Positions 20,342 through 29,765 are shown, numbered from the stretch's first letter. The stretch is DNA of 64,000 nucleotides from Thermosynechococcus sp. CL-1 (GCF_008386235.1 NZ_CP040671.1:1056001-1120000), one strand, 5' to 3'. Notes: generated from the letters alone by a model not told the origin. Numbers and translations: made by a program.

Positions 20342-20934
20342 GGTTGATGGGGAGACGATCGCAAAAAGGAGACTTTCCAAAGCGTAGCCGCCAGCCAATT
20401 AGTACAGGTATGGGCGACGATCGCTAGGAGTAAATTATTCATTGCGACGGCACTATAGGCAAACAGCCCGCCCACAATGGTTGCCCACAGGGCATAGGGC
20501 CACTGCTGCCGCGATCCAGCGTGCAAAATACCAAAGCACACCGAGCTACCGATGATCCCTGCCCAGTTGAGACCCAAGCTTGGTAGGAGCACCCCGCGAA
20601 AGAGCAGCTCTTCACTGAGGCCGGGCAGAATGCCAATCCAAAATAAATCAGGCCACAGCAGCGGTGAAAGTACCAGTTTCAGGTAGGTATCCGACGCATG
20701 GCGGTAGGCGGGCCAGAGGCGATACAAAATAGCCCCCATCCCCGTAATTCCTAAGCAGAGGACAATCCCTAAAACCACTGCCCAACCATCCCAGCGCAGC
20801 GGCAGAAGTCCCCCGGAAAAGGGGGTCAATAACCACACCCGCGCCAAAATCAGCCACAGAATGGCTGTCAACGCCATGGCCACTAAGACCTGCGTACGAC
20901 TCAGAGGCTCATCGGGCAGGGGGGACTCCTCCAT
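20338..20934 (-). CDS. CPBP-family intramembrane metalloprotease
   Basis: This 198-residue membrane protein of the CPBP/Abi family has motif 1 EELLFRG, motif 2 FGILHAG and motif 3 with HTCTN. Hydrophobic segments occur throughout. Family members include CAAX-processing-like proteases; the substrate here is unknown. The frame extends upstream to 21042 through the ferredoxin gene, but the ATG at 20934 lies 4 bases after the ferredoxin stop and gives the normal start (MEESPLPDEPLSRTQ). It is likely co-transcribed with the ferredoxin. Confidence 0.88.
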   Translation of the reverse strand: MEESPLPDEPLSRTQVLVAMALTAILWLILARVWLLTPFSGGLLPLRWDGWAVVLGIVLCLGITGMGAILYRLWPAYRHASDTYLKLVLSPLLWPDLFWIGILPGLSEELLFRGVLLPSLGLNWAGIIGSSVCFGILHAGSRQQWPYALWATIVGGLFAYSAVAMNNLLLAIVAHTCTNWLAATLWKVSFLRSSPHQP

Positions 20935-20938
20935 AGGC

Positions 20939-21265
20939 CTACGCTTTCTGGAATTGACCAAATTGGAAGTTATAGACCTCTTCCTCTTTTTCAGAGATGA
21001 GTTTGAGATCTGAACAGGGGCGAGCCACACAGAGGAGCACATAACCTTTTTCCCGCAGTTCGGGACTCAGCCCCATGGCATCGCCGTGATCAACGGTGCC
21101 CTCTTGAATTTGGGCGGCACAGGTAGTGCACACCCCGGCATTACAGGAACTGGGGAGATCAATGCCGGCAGCGGTGGCCGATCGCAGGATGGGTTTATCG
21201 GCACTGGCTTCAAACGTGTAGGTTTGTCCTTGGTGCAGGATCTCAACACGAAAGGTTTGGGTCAT
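20939..21265 (-). CDS. plant-type [2Fe-2S] ferredoxin
   Basis: This 108-residue protein has the cluster pattern CNAGVCTTC plus a distal LLC (YVLLCVARP), the four Cys of plant/cyanobacterial ferredoxins. It is longer than photosynthetic PetF1, with a charged C-terminus (EKEEEVYNFQF), and the classic PetF loop is altered. It is therefore an alternative ferredoxin and not the main photosynthetic one; its partner is unknown. Confidence 0.9.
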   Translation of the reverse strand: MTQTFRVEILHQGQTYTFEASADKPILRSATAAGIDLPSSCNAGVCTTCAAQIQEGTVDHGDAMGLSPELREKGYVLLCVARPCSDLKLISEKEEEVYNFQFGQFQKA

Positions 21266-21307
21266 TCTTGCAGTGAGCTATGACGCAACATCTTTCCTAT
21301 TATCCCC

Positions 21308-21742
21308 CTAATCCTCGCGATCGCTGGTTTCCTCTGGTGCGGACTTTAGCCAGCGGCTCAAAGGTTCAGGGATGGCGACCCGTTGGCGTTCTTGCAGGCA
21401 AATGTGTTGCGTCTGGGCAATGGCCACCCGATCGCCCCCCGCATTGTAGAGGGTATAGGTGAGTTGAAAACGGCTGTGATCCAGTCTTTGGGGGTCAATG
21501 GTCACCCGCAGGCGATCGCCACAGTAGAGGGGCTTCAAAAAGCGCACCTGCGCCTCCGTAATCGGCACAATCAAGCCATTGTTGCTAAAAAATTGCCGCA
21601 GATCCACCCCCAACTGGGCAAGGACATCCTCATAGGCCTCATGGCAAAACCGCAGCAGATTAGCAAAGTAAACTACCCCAGCGGCATCCGTGTCAGCAAA
21701 ATGAACCGTGCGCTCATAGTCGCGAAGGGGTGTTGTATTCAT
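21308..21742 (-). CDS. menI: hot-dog thioesterase, probable 1,4-dihydroxy-2-naphthoyl-CoA hydrolase (MenI-like)
   Basis: This 144-residue 4-hydroxybenzoyl-CoA-thioesterase-family protein has ERTVHFADTDAAGVVYFANL, where the Asp in FADTDAAG is the expected catalytic residue. Cyanobacterial members hydrolyse DHNA-CoA in phylloquinone synthesis; that assignment rests on family knowledge. In-frame ATGs also lie at 21772 and 21757, but the ATG at 21742 has GGGATGG upstream and gives a normal N-terminus (MNTTPLRDYERTVHF). Confidence 0.82.
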   Translation of the reverse strand: MNTTPLRDYERTVHFADTDAAGVVYFANLLRFCHEAYEDVLAQLGVDLRQFFSNNGLIVPITEAQVRFLKPLYCGDRLRVTIDPQRLDHSRFQLTYTLYNAGGDRVAIAQTQHICLQERQRVAIPEPLSRWLKSAPEETSDRED

Positions 21743-21854
21743 TGATGACCATCCCATGGGGTTGCCCAACACAAGTCATACGCAAAAACGTGCCACAGCC
21801 TTTATTGTTAATGTAGGGTACAGCCCTTTCGCAAGCTATTGGGGTACGGGACGA

Positions 21855-22892
21855 ATGAGGAACAAAGGCAGTTCTGATCTGCGGCTTCTTTTGAGCACAC
21901 TTGTCATCAGCGGCTTGGTCGCAGGATTGGCCTATTGGCAACTCAGTCAACGCTGGACGCCCTCCCCCGATCAGAACAGTGCGACCACCACCTCCAAGTG
22001 GCAAAAAATTGCCCTCGCTACGACGCTGCGCGGCCATCAAGATGAAGTGAACGCGATCGCCCTCAGTCCCGATGGCAATTTACTCGTCAGTGGTGGCGAC
22101 GATCGCAAGCTGTATTTTTGGAATTTGGCTACGGGAACTGCCCTCGGACAAGCCACCGGTCACACCGATTGGATCTACGCCCTTGTGATCACTCCCGATG
22201 GTCAAACCGTGATTAGCGGCAGCAAAGACAAAACCATCAAACTCTGGGGTGTGAGCGATCGCCAGCTCCAAGCCACCCTCAGTGGCCACCAAGATTTTGT
22301 GAATGGCTTAGCTCTTAGTCCCGATGGCCGCACCCTTGCCAGTGCCAGCTATGATCACACCGTCAAACTGTGGGATCTCCCTAGCCGTCAGGAAATCACT
22401 ACCCTAAAGGGCAATGAGGGCATCATGCTCAGCGTTGCCATTAGTCGCGATGGGCGTTTTTTAGCCACTGGCGGAGTGGATAAGCTGATCCGCATTTGGG
22501 ATTTGCCCTCCCGCCGCCTCCTGCGCACCCTCGAAGGACACACCAGCGATGTCAATAGCCTCGCCTTCACCCCCGACAACAGCCAACTAGTGAGCGGCAG
22601 TGACAAAGACGGTATCAAAGTCTGGAACCTGACCACAGGGGAACTCCAGCATCAGTTTGGCAGCGAAGGTGGGCAAGTCTTTAGCGTGGCGGTGAGTCCC
22701 GATGGCAGCACCATTGCCAGTGGCCACGGCGATCAAACCGTCAAACTTTGGTCTCTCTCCGGCCAGTCATTGCGCACCCTCAAAGGCCACTCTGGTGCCG
22801 TGTACAGTGTCATTTTTGGTCAAGATCAACTGATTTCCGCCAGTGAAGACCGAACCATTAAGGTGTGGCGCCTCTTTCCCGGAAGCTCATAG
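21855..22892 (+). CDS. membrane-anchored WD40-repeat protein
   Basis: This 345-residue protein has a short basic N-terminus, one hydrophobic segment (LRLLLSTLVISGLVAGLAYW) and seven WD40 repeats forming a propeller. Each repeat is of the form GHxDxVxxLAxSPDG...LASxSxDxTVKLWDL. It probably sits as a scaffold on the thylakoid or plasma membrane; partners cannot be inferred. The frame opens at 21756, but the ATG at 21855 immediately before the anchor is the likely start. Confidence 0.85.
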   Translation: MRNKGSSDLRLLLSTLVISGLVAGLAYWQLSQRWTPSPDQNSATTTSKWQKIALATTLRGHQDEVNAIALSPDGNLLVSGGDDRKLYFWNLATGTALGQATGHTDWIYALVITPDGQTVISGSKDKTIKLWGVSDRQLQATLSGHQDFVNGLALSPDGRTLASASYDHTVKLWDLPSRQEITTLKGNEGIMLSVAISRDGRFLATGGVDKLIRIWDLPSRRLLRTLEGHTSDVNSLAFTPDNSQLVSGSDKDGIKVWNLTTGELQHQFGSEGGQVFSVAVSPDGSTIASGHGDQTVKLWSLSGQSLRTLKGHSGAVYSVIFGQDQLISASEDRTIKVWRLFPGSS

Positions 22893-22919
22893 AGAACTTA
22901 TATGTCTCAACTGCGAAGC

Positions 22920-22954
22920 AAAAAAAACGGCTAAGATGCCCAAGAATCTTAGCC
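22920..22954 (-). terminator. rho-independent terminator of sufB
   Basis: Read on the minus strand, GGCTAAGAT and ATCTTAGCC form a perfect 9-bp stem (22946-22954 with 22929-22937) with an 8-base loop. It is followed by G and a run of T (22920-22927). It starts 27 bases after the sufB stop codon. Confidence 0.85.
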
Positions 22955-22980
22955 ACGGAGAACAACGGCTTGAATCTTCT

Positions 22981-24417
22981 TTAGCCAACACTCCCCTCGA
23001 GCTTCAGGCTCAGCAGGCGATCGGCCTCGACCGCGAATTCCATCGGCAACTGGTTAAAGACATCGCGACAGAAGCCACTAATCATCATTGAGACCGCATC
23101 TTCGGCAGAAATGCCCCGCTGGGCAAAGTAGAAGAGTTGATCCTCACCAATTTTTGAGGTTGAGGCCTCATGCTCCACCTGTGCCGTGGGGTTTTGCACC
23201 TGAATATAGGGGAAGGTATTGGCGGCTGCCGTATCACCAATGAGCATCGAATCGCATTGGGAATAGTTGCGTGCCCCTGTGGCCTTCGGCCCAATTTTCA
23301 CCAAGCCGCGATAGCTATTTTGGGAGTGCCCTGCCGAGATCCCCTTGGAGACAATCGTGCTGCGGGTATTCTTACCAATGTGGATCATCTTGGTGCCTGT
23401 GTCCGCCTGCTGGTAATGATTGGTGAGGGCAACGGAGTAGAATTCACCCACGGAATTATCCCCCACCAAGACACAACTGGGGTACTTCCAAGTAATGGCT
23501 GAACCCGTTTCCACCTGTGTCCAAGAAATTTTGGAGTTGCGGCCAAGGCAGAGTCCACGCTTGGTCACAAAGTTATAGATGCCCCCCTTGCCGTTTTCAT
23601 CGCCAGCGTACCAGTTTTGCACCGTGGAGTATTTGATTTCGGCATTGTCAAGGGCAACCAGTTCTACGACTGCTGCGTGGAGTTGATTGGTATCGAACAT
23701 GGGAGCAGTACAGCCTTCAAGGTAGCTCACATAGCTGCCCTCATCAGCAATAATCAGCGTGCGCTCAAACTGCCCCGACTCCCCATTGTTAATGCGGAAA
23801 TAGGTGGATAGCTCCATCGGACAGCGGGTGTTCTTGGGAATATAGACAAAAGAGCCATCGGAAAAGACGGCGGAGTTCAAAGCAGCATAGAAGTTATCGC
23901 CAATGGGGACAACGCTGCCCAAGTATTTCTGCACCAACTCGGGATATTCGTGGAGCGCTTCAGAAATGGAGCAGAAAATGATCCCCTGCTTGGCCAACTC
24001 TTCACGGAATGTGGTAGCCACTGACACGCTATCGAAAATGGCATCGACGGCCACATTGCTCAGCCGCTTTTGCTCGGAAAGGGGAATCCCCAGTTTCTCA
24101 AAGGTTTCCAGCAGGACGGGATCCACTTCATCCAAGCTCTTCAGCTTTTCCTTTTGTTTTGGAGCTGAATAATAGACAATGTCTTGGTAGTTGATGGGGG
24201 GATAGCTCACCCGTGGCCATGTGGGTTCGCTCATCTTCAGCCATTGGCGATAGGCCCGCAGGCGAAACTCCAGCATGAACTCTGGCTCGTTCTTTTTGGC
24301 AGAGATGAGGCGGATAATGTCTTCATTGAGACCGCGGGGAATGGTTTCCGTCTCAATTGGGGTGACAAAGCCGTATTTATAGGGCTGATTGACGAGGGAT
24401 TGTACCGTTGCCGACAT
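22981..24417 (-). CDS. sufB: Fe-S cluster assembly scaffold subunit SufB
   Basis: This 478-residue SufB is part of the SufBCD scaffold that assembles Fe-S clusters. Characteristic segments are [65 protein letters not shown] in part, and SFCRD-like [12 protein letters not shown] near the end. It is intact. In other cyanobacteria I recall sufB leading a sufBCDS operon. Here it is followed directly by a terminator and a convergent WD40 gene, so sufC, sufD and sufS must be elsewhere. Confidence 0.97.
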   Translation of the reverse strand: MSATVQSLVNQPYKYGFVTPIETETIPRGLNEDIIRLISAKKNEPEFMLEFRLRAYRQWLKMSEPTWPRVSYPPINYQDIVYYSAPKQKEKLKSLDEVDPVLLETFEKLGIPLSEQKRLSNVAVDAIFDSVSVATTFREELAKQGIIFCSISEALHEYPELVQKYLGSVVPIGDNFYAALNSAVFSDGSFVYIPKNTRCPMELSTYFRINNGESGQFERTLIIADEGSYVSYLEGCTAPMFDTNQLHAAVVELVALDNAEIKYSTVQNWYAGDENGKGGIYNFVTKRGLCLGRNSKISWTQVETGSAITWKYPSCVLVGDNSVGEFYSVALTNHYQQADTGTKMIHIGKNTRSTIVSKGISAGHSQNSYRGLVKIGPKATGARNYSQCDSMLIGDTAAANTFPYIQVQNPTAQVEHEASTSKIGEDQLFYFAQRGISAEDAVSMMISGFCRDVFNQLPMEFAVEADRLLSLKLEGSVG

Positions 24418-24463
24418 CGAGTGTTCTCTTGGGTGAAGGAATGGCCAAAATTTAGAGTATATT

Positions 24464-24483
24464 AAGCAACAAGATGGTTGCTT
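24464..24483. promoter_or_regulatory. SufR-type operator 1
   Basis: AAGCAAC-AAGATG-GTTGCTT is a perfect 7-bp palindrome with a 6-base spacer, containing the CAAC-N6-GTTG core (24467-24480) described for SufR. It lies between sufB and sufR, 46 bases upstream of sufB. Confidence 0.8.
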
Positions 24484-24500
24484 TATCCCTAGGACTAATT

Positions 24501-24520
24501 TAGCAACAAAACGGTTGTTT
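24501..24520. promoter_or_regulatory. SufR-type operator 2
   Basis: AGCAAC-AAAACG-GTTGTT is an imperfect palindrome with the CAAC-N6-GTTG core at 24504-24517, 37 bases from operator 1 and 21 bases before the sufR start. Two such sites in one divergent region match the known SufR arrangement. Confidence 0.78.
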
Positions 24521-24538
24521 TAGTCAAGGGGGCGTTGC

Positions 24539-25198
24539 GTGACGCTCACATCAGATACTAAACAGGACATCTTACACTGCCTTCTCCGCGACGGTCACCT
24601 CAGTGCCCAGGAGTTGGCGGCACAACTGGCGATTAGTCCGCAAGCGGTGCGGCGGCACCTCAAGGATCTAGAGGCGGAGCAACTAGTGACCTATGAAGTC
24701 CTGTCGGGTACGGTGGGGCGTCCCCAATACCGTTACACGATTAGCGAGGCGGGACGAGAGGAACTACGGCAACTGCAACTGCGGCAACAGTCGAGTCAGA
24801 CAAAGGGCTTTGCCGTTGAACTCTTGGAATCCGTAGCAGCAACCCTGGGCCCCGAGCAGATGCAGGACGTATTGCAGGCAGCTTGGCAGCGCAAGGCATT
24901 GGCCTATCGCGAGCAAATGGGAAGCGGTACTTTGGCGGAACGCTTGGCACGACTGGTGGCCCTGCGGCGACAGGAAGGGTATATGGCAGAGTTTTACCCT
25001 GTGAGTGAACCCCAAGGTGCCTATCTCTTTACGGAATACAATTGTGCAATTTCCGCCGTTGCCCAGTCTTTTCCCACCGTCTGTAATCATGAGTTAGAGA
25101 TGTTTGCGATCGCCCTTGGGGATTGTGCTGTGGAGCGCACCCATTGGCTTGTGGATGGTGAACATCGCTGTGGTTACCTGATTCGTCCTCTGAAGTAG
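24539..25198 (+). CDS. sufR: Fe-S sensing transcriptional repressor SufR
   Basis: This 219-residue DeoR/ArsR-like winged-helix regulator has the N-terminal HTH AQELAAQLAISPQAVRRHLK. The C-terminal cluster-binding cysteines are at 169, 182, 196 and 211, spaced C-x12-C-x13-C-x14-C as known for SufR. It starts at GTG. With its cluster bound it is expected to repress the suf genes and itself through the two operators just upstream. It ends 1 base before the hydrolase gene. Confidence 0.94.
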   Translation: MTLTSDTKQDILHCLLRDGHLSAQELAAQLAISPQAVRRHLKDLEAEQLVTYEVLSGTVGRPQYRYTISEAGREELRQLQLRQQSSQTKGFAVELLESVAATLGPEQMQDVLQAAWQRKALAYREQMGSGTLAERLARLVALRRQEGYMAEFYPVSEPQGAYLFTEYNCAISAVAQSFPTVCNHELEMFAIALGDCAVERTHWLVDGEHRCGYLIRPLK

Positions 25199-25199
25199 C

Positions 25200-26078
25200 A
25201 TGGCCTTTTGTCCGCCCACCTTTGTCCAGCAGAGCTTCAGCACCAGCAGTGGCCGTATGGTCTATTACACCCCCAGCGATCGCTACTGGGGTCAGGTGCA
25301 ATCTCGCCCTCCCCTTGTCTTTCTCCACAGTTTGGGGGGTGGTTCTAGCCACTACGAGTGGTCGCAGGTGTATCCTGCCTTTGCGGCTCGCTACCGCGTT
25401 ATTGCTCCGGATCTGATTGGTTGGGGGGAGTCGGATCACCCCGCCCGTGACTACACCAGCAGCGACTACTGGCTGATGATTGCTGAACTGCTGCGCATGC
25501 TGGGTTCCCCTGCGCCGGTGGTTGCCTCCTCCCTAACGGCGGGCATTGTGGTGCGCTTGGCGATTCAACAACCCCATCTTTTTGAGCGTTTGTGTCTAGT
25601 CTGCCCCAGTGGATTCAATGACTTTGGTGAAGATCAAGGACAGGCGATCGCCAATGCCCTGCTGAGGGTGCCGATTCTTGATCGCCTCATTTACACCGTT
25701 GCTGCTGCTAACCCCTTGGCGGTGCGCAACTTCCTCACCCAATTTATTTTTGCCGATCCGCAGCGGCTACGCTCGGAAACTGTTGAAGCCTACTTGGATG
25801 CCGCCTGTCGTCCCAATGCCGAATGGGCAGCTCTGGCGACCCTGAAGGGAAATCTCTCCTTTGATCTCAGCCAGTATTTACCCCAGTTAACGATCCCCAC
25901 CGTGATCCTCTGGGGAGAAAAGGCCAAGCTCACGCCCCTTTCTCTAGGTGAGCGACTCTATGCCACTGCCCGCGATCGCCTGCAACAGTTTCACGTGATC
26001 CCCAAAGCAGGGGTCTTACCCCATCTGGAGCAACCCGAATGGGTGATCTACAGCCTGCGGCGCGATTTCTTGCTTTAA
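25200..26078 (+). CDS. alpha/beta-fold hydrolase
   Basis: This 292-residue alpha/beta hydrolase has an oxyanion region LVFLHSLGGGSSHYEW, strand-loop VIAPDLIGWGESDHP and a nucleophile elbow VVASSLTAG, which replaces the common GxSxG. The C-terminal histidine is in GVLPHLEQPE. Where an acid is usually found (WGxxD) it has WGEKAKLTP, so the catalytic triad may be incomplete or use another acid. The substrate is unknown. It starts 1 base after sufR and is likely in its transcript. Confidence 0.85.
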   Translation: MAFCPPTFVQQSFSTSSGRMVYYTPSDRYWGQVQSRPPLVFLHSLGGGSSHYEWSQVYPAFAARYRVIAPDLIGWGESDHPARDYTSSDYWLMIAELLRMLGSPAPVVASSLTAGIVVRLAIQQPHLFERLCLVCPSGFNDFGEDQGQAIANALLRVPILDRLIYTVAAANPLAVRNFLTQFIFADPQRLRSETVEAYLDAACRPNAEWAALATLKGNLSFDLSQYLPQLTIPTVILWGEKAKLTPLSLGERLYATARDRLQQFHVIPKAGVLPHLEQPEWVIYSLRRDFLL

Positions 26079-26128
26079 GTTGTTCCCGATACAGGTATCC
26101 TAGAAGTATTGCTTGAAGTGTTGGTGCA

Positions 26129-26461
26129 ATGGCAGAAATTCAATTTATCCGTGGCGTTGATGAAGAAGTGGTTCCCGATGTGCGTTTGACGCGGGCACGG
26201 GATGGCAGCAGTGGTCAAGCCATGTTTTACTTTGATAACCCGAAAATCGTCCAAGAGGGCAATTTGGAGATCACGGGGATGTACATGGTGGACGAAGAAG
26301 GCGAAATTGTTACCCGTGATGTCAATGCCAAGTTCATTAACGGTCAGCCCGTTGCCATTGAGGCCACCTACACGATGCGCAGCCCCCAAGAGTGGGATCG
26401 CTTTATTCGCTTTATGGATCGCTACGCTGCCAGCCATGGCCTTGGCTTCCAGAAGTCCTAA
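26129..26461 (+). CDS. psb28: photosystem II assembly protein Psb28
   Basis: This 110-residue protein begins [20 protein letters not shown] and contains [13 protein letters not shown] and [13 protein letters not shown], diagnostic of Psb28 (formerly PsbW/Psb13). Psb28 binds transiently to PSII assembly intermediates containing CP47 at the cytoplasmic side. Full length, ATG start. Confidence 0.97.
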   Translation: MAEIQFIRGVDEEVVPDVRLTRARDGSSGQAMFYFDNPKIVQEGNLEITGMYMVDEEGEIVTRDVNAKFINGQPVAIEATYTMRSPQEWDRFIRFMDRYAASHGLGFQKS

Positions 26462-26587
26462 CCAGTCTTAAATTGATCGGGTGCCGATTCAAAAAGATTG
26501 TGCTAGCTTAAAGTTACGATGCCTTTTTTGTCTTTATTCAGGACACAGGGCATCTGCAAGTTCTATAGCGATACAGTAGGGACATCA

Positions 26588-26716
26588 ATGGATTATCTAG
26601 AGAGCCTGCTTGACACCCTCAAATCGTGGTTAAAAAAACTGTTGGAACTTCTAGGTGGCGCCGATCCCACCCCTGAGCTGGAGCCAATTCCGATTCCCGT
26701 GCGCGATCGCCGATAG
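26588..26716 (+). CDS. possible 42-residue amphipathic small protein
   Basis: From an ATG at 26588 the frame reads MDYLESLLDTLKSWLKKLLE, an amphipathic helix, followed by a proline/acid-rich tail ending IPVRDRR. The frame extends upstream to 26519 with unlikely sequence. It lies between psb28 and aroQ on the same strand, with TAGGGAC as a weak ribosome binding site. No family is recognised; it might associate with membranes. Confidence 0.4.
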   Translation: MDYLESLLDTLKSWLKKLLELLGGADPTPELEPIPIPVRDRR

Positions 26717-26766
26717 AGTCACGGCATTCAACAAAATTGAGTCAGTTTTGAACGGTTAGGTTAAGC

Positions 26767-27213
26767 TTGGCCTTTCATATTTTGGTGCTTCATGGCCCCA
26801 ATCTAAACCTGTTAGGGCAACGGGAGCCGGGGATTTATGGGGTTGTGACACTAGCGAGCATCAACCAATCTTTGGCAGCCTTGGCGCAGGAGTTAGGGGT
26901 AACCATTGAGTGCCTCCAATCCAATCATGAAGGGGTCTTGGTAGATGCGATTCAAGAGGCAATGGGGCGTGCCCAAGGCATTTTGATTAACCCCGCCGCC
27001 TATACCCACACCAGCGTAGCTCTACGAGATGCGATTGCTGCGGTTGCCCTGCCCACTGTGGAAGTTCACCTGAGTAACATTCATCAACGGGAAACTTTTC
27101 GCCATCATTCCTACATTGCGCCGGTGGCGATCGGTCAAATTGCTGGCTTTGGTGCTGATAGTTATTTGTTGGGGTTACGGGCACTGGTCAATTATTTACA
27201 AGCAAAAGGCTAA
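26767..27213 (+). CDS. aroQ: type II 3-dehydroquinate dehydratase
   Basis: This 148-residue dodecameric shikimate-pathway enzyme has [21 protein letters not shown] (catalytic Arg and Tyr), [15 protein letters not shown] and [12 protein letters not shown], all family signatures. It starts at TTG, the first plausible start before the conserved motif. The stop codon overlaps that of the convergent phosphatase gene. Confidence 0.95.
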   Translation: MAFHILVLHGPNLNLLGQREPGIYGVVTLASINQSLAALAQELGVTIECLQSNHEGVLVDAIQEAMGRAQGILINPAAYTHTSVALRDAIAAVALPTVEVHLSNIHQRETFRHHSYIAPVAIGQIAGFGADSYLLGLRALVNYLQAKG

Positions 27214-27749
27214 TTCTCAGCGGGGCGCGCGATCGCCAGCGGTGTTCCCAACTGTCGTGCCAGCCAAAATTCCAGATTGCGTACCCAAGATTTACCATCA
27301 AGGTGCTTGACAAGAACGGGTTGCACCAAGATCGTGAACATCCCCAAGCGATTGCCCACGAGAATATCCGTAAACAGGCGATCGCCCACCATGGCCACCT
27401 GATCATAGGGCAAATTCATGGCTTGCACGGCCTGACGAATCTTACGCCGCGAGGGCTTGCCCGCCCCCATCAAAAAGGGTAACTCCACCTGCTGGGCAAT
27501 ACGTTCAATGCGGCGATGGTTCAAGTTATTGCTCACTAGCCAGATCGGCATCTGATGCTTGATCTCCAGTAGCCACGCCAAAATTTTCGGCGGCAGATCT
27601 TCATCCCACGTGGGGAGGAGCGTATCATCCACATCCAACACCATGCCCCGCAGATGATATTTTTCCAACAGACTGGGGTGCAACTGTTCAATGGTGCTTT
27701 CAAGAATTAAATCCGGTTGCAGCAGTGCTGCTAGAGACCCAGTGGCCAT
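27210..27749 (-). CDS. YqeG-family HAD-IIIA phosphatase
   Basis: This 179-residue HAD phosphatase has motif [11 protein letters not shown], motif II WLVSNN, a lysine in [10 protein letters not shown] and motif [12 protein letters not shown]. Bacterial YqeG and eukaryotic Gep4/PTPMT-like proteins dephosphorylate phosphatidylglycerophosphate; that role here is inferred. The open frame extends to 27887 through the promoter side of the HNH gene, but the ATG at 27749 gives a normal N-terminus ([18 protein letters not shown]). Confidence 0.85.
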   Translation of the reverse strand: MATGSLAALLQPDLILESTIEQLHPSLLEKYHLRGMVLDVDDTLLPTWDEDLPPKILAWLLEIKHQMPIWLVSNNLNHRRIERIAQQVELPFLMGAGKPSRRKIRQAVQAMNLPYDQVAMVGDRLFTDILVGNRLGMFTILVQPVLVKHLDGKSWVRNLEFWLARQLGTPLAIARPAEN

Positions 27750-27892
27750 TGAAAACGCAAATAACGAAGAAGAAGCTTCTGCCAGACTATCACGATCCCA
27801 GGGGAGAGTGGGAACTGCAAAAATCTTTCCTAGTGTTACTCCAATCACAAAGGATATGCTACCATCTGAGAGAATGCCGCGTGTCAACGGAT

Positions 27893-28390
27893 ATGGCGAA
27901 GGTTCTGGTACTCAATGCCTCCTATGAACCACTCAATATTACGAGTTGGCAACGGGCAGTTGTCCTTTTAATCAAGGGCAAGGCGGAGCAAGTCGAGCAC
28001 AACGGCAAGATGGTTTACAACAATTTTCCCTTGCCGACCGTCATTCGTCTGCGGCATTATGTCGTCACTCCCTACAAAGAAATTCCCCTTACTCGCCGCA
28101 ATATCCTGCATCGAGATGGCCATTCTTGCCAATACTGTGGCTATACCGGGGATGAGCTCACCCTTGATCACGTCATCCCCAAATCGCGCGGTGGCGGTGA
28201 AACTTGGGAAAATATTGTGACCGCCTGTGTGCGCTGTAACGTCAAGAAAGGGAATCGCACCCCTAAAGAAGCAAATATGCCCCTACGGCAAACACCGCGT
28301 CGTCCCATTAGTAGTTTGTACTTCGAAGTCACGAAACACGTGCGCACCGGCACTCATCAAGAGTGGCGGAAATATGTCATCGGTGTCTAA
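27893..28390 (+). CDS. HNH endonuclease-domain protein
   Basis: This 165-residue protein starts MAKVLVLNASYEPLNITSWQ. It carries an HNH fold with zinc cysteines CQYCG and CVRCN around LDHVIPKSRGGGETWENIV. This stand-alone type is widespread in cyanobacteria; the substrate is unknown. The frame is open from 27725, but the ATG at 27893 begins the conserved part. The CRP-type gene follows after 8 bases. Confidence 0.88.
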   Translation: MAKVLVLNASYEPLNITSWQRAVVLLIKGKAEQVEHNGKMVYNNFPLPTVIRLRHYVVTPYKEIPLTRRNILHRDGHSCQYCGYTGDELTLDHVIPKSRGGGETWENIVTACVRCNVKKGNRTPKEANMPLRQTPRRPISSLYFEVTKHVRTGTHQEWRKYVIGV

Positions 28391-28398
28391 AGGTTGTT

Positions 28399-29109
28399 AT
28401 GTCAAGTATTGAGACCGAAAACTTTAGTCAACTCTTTCCGCTTTTTGGTGCCAGTTCCCAAGAGGCGCTTTCCTCGATGCTCTCAGTGGCTTGGCATAAC
28501 ACCTACCCGGCGGGGCGTGCCATCCTAATTGAAGATGCGTGGGGCAATGCAGTTTACTTTATCCTCGCAGGCTGGGTGAAGGTGCGACGACTGCTCGCCA
28601 ATGGGGATTTCATGACCCTAGCGATCCTTGGGCCGGGGGATTTTTTTGGTGAAATGGCCATTCTTGACCAATCACCCCGCTCAACAGATGTGGTGGCGCT
28701 GTGTCCAGCGGAAGTTTTGTCTGTGCCGGCGCAAAAATTTGTCCATGTCCTGCGCCATGAGCCGGATCTGCACTATCGGATGCTGCAATTGATGGCACAA
28801 CGGCTACGCTTGACCAATACGCGCATTGAACTGTTGCACAAACCTCCTGCCGTCAAACTAGCCCATGTCTTGGTGAATTTGGCACGGCGCTATGGTCAGC
28901 ATCCAGGGGGCAATGCCAACACAGCCGTGATTTTCAATGTGCCCATCAAGGATTTAGCGGATGTGGCTAACATTAGCCCTGATGAAGCCCATCAACTGCT
29001 GGATAAACTGGTGGCGAAAAACTGGATCAAGATTGATGCGGCCAAGCAACAACTCCAAATTCTCAATTTGCCGCAACTAGAGCAATTGGCACAGCAAGCG
29101 GTGAATTAA
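28399..29109 (+). CDS. CRP/FNR-family transcriptional regulator
   Basis: This 236-residue protein has a cyclic-nucleotide-binding beta-barrel followed by a winged helix. The phosphate-binding cassette reads GEMAILDQSPRST, with the Glu and Arg that contact cAMP in CRP, so ligand binding is plausible. The C-terminal HTH is IKDLADVANISPDEAHQLLDKLVAKNW, weaker than classic CRP. It is not NtcA by sequence. ATG start, 8 bases after the HNH gene. Confidence 0.85.
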   Translation: MSSIETENFSQLFPLFGASSQEALSSMLSVAWHNTYPAGRAILIEDAWGNAVYFILAGWVKVRRLLANGDFMTLAILGPGDFFGEMAILDQSPRSTDVVALCPAEVLSVPAQKFVHVLRHEPDLHYRMLQLMAQRLRLTNTRIELLHKPPAVKLAHVLVNLARRYGQHPGGNANTAVIFNVPIKDLADVANISPDEAHQLLDKLVAKNWIKIDAAKQQLQILNLPQLEQLAQQAVN

Positions 29110-29177
29110 AGTTCTGTTGGCTTGTTGAGGCGCAGTGACCTCGCCTAGGATAGCAATAGTTGCAAGCTCTTTCTGCT

Positions 29178-29765
29178 ATGGCGATCGCCCCCAACCTCTA
29201 CGAACACACCTTGGTTCGCTACACGGATCCGCTGCATGCGACAGAACTCCTGCGGCACTATCGCCCGTACCTAGAAATGATTCCCAGTATGCGGCGGCCT
29301 CAAGAAAGTTTAATTCCAATTCCGCTGCCGATCGCCCATATTCAGGTTCCTGCCGCCACAACCTCGAACCAACGTCCCCAGGTGAAGTCGGTGATGGTGC
29401 CCTGTGATCTGGTCTTTGTCATGTGCGATCCCGAGTGGAAAGTCAAAACCGACATTGAACTGCTGGTCTTTATCCATCGGCCGGGGGAAAGCTTTACGGA
29501 ACTGCTGACCCGCTGGCGCCAATCCCAAGTGCTCCTTAGTCGCAGTTATAGCTGGGATATGCCCTTGCAGCATCGGGATGTCTTTAGTGAGGGCGCCAAT
29601 CGTCAGTTTCCCCTCTTTGTCCTCTTTCAAGAAACCCTTGCCGTGATCAAGCGCGGTCTCAAGGCTGCCCGGTTGCCCTGCGTGATTGATACCACGATTC
29701 TCAAGGAACAGCCGTCTTCAGCCACAAAGCTTATGACGGGTGCCTCAGAAAGCACAGAAGGTTGA
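29178..29765 (+). CDS. conserved-looking protein of unknown function
   Basis: This frame encodes 195 residues starting MAIAPNLYEHTLVRYTDPLH; a TTG at 29160 is an alternative start. The sequence is soluble-looking. It contains VPCDLVFVMCDPEWKVKTDI and an aromatic- and charge-rich second half (WRQSQVLLSRSYSWDMPLQH). I recognise no domain. Codon use and base composition are like its neighbours. It lies 68 bases after the CRP-type gene and before the sigma factor on the same strand. Confidence 0.65.
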   Translation: MAIAPNLYEHTLVRYTDPLHATELLRHYRPYLEMIPSMRRPQESLIPIPLPIAHIQVPAATTSNQRPQVKSVMVPCDLVFVMCDPEWKVKTDIELLVFIHRPGESFTELLTRWRQSQVLLSRSYSWDMPLQHRDVFSEGANRQFPLFVLFQETLAVIKRGLKAARLPCVIDTTILKEQPSSATKLMTGASESTEG

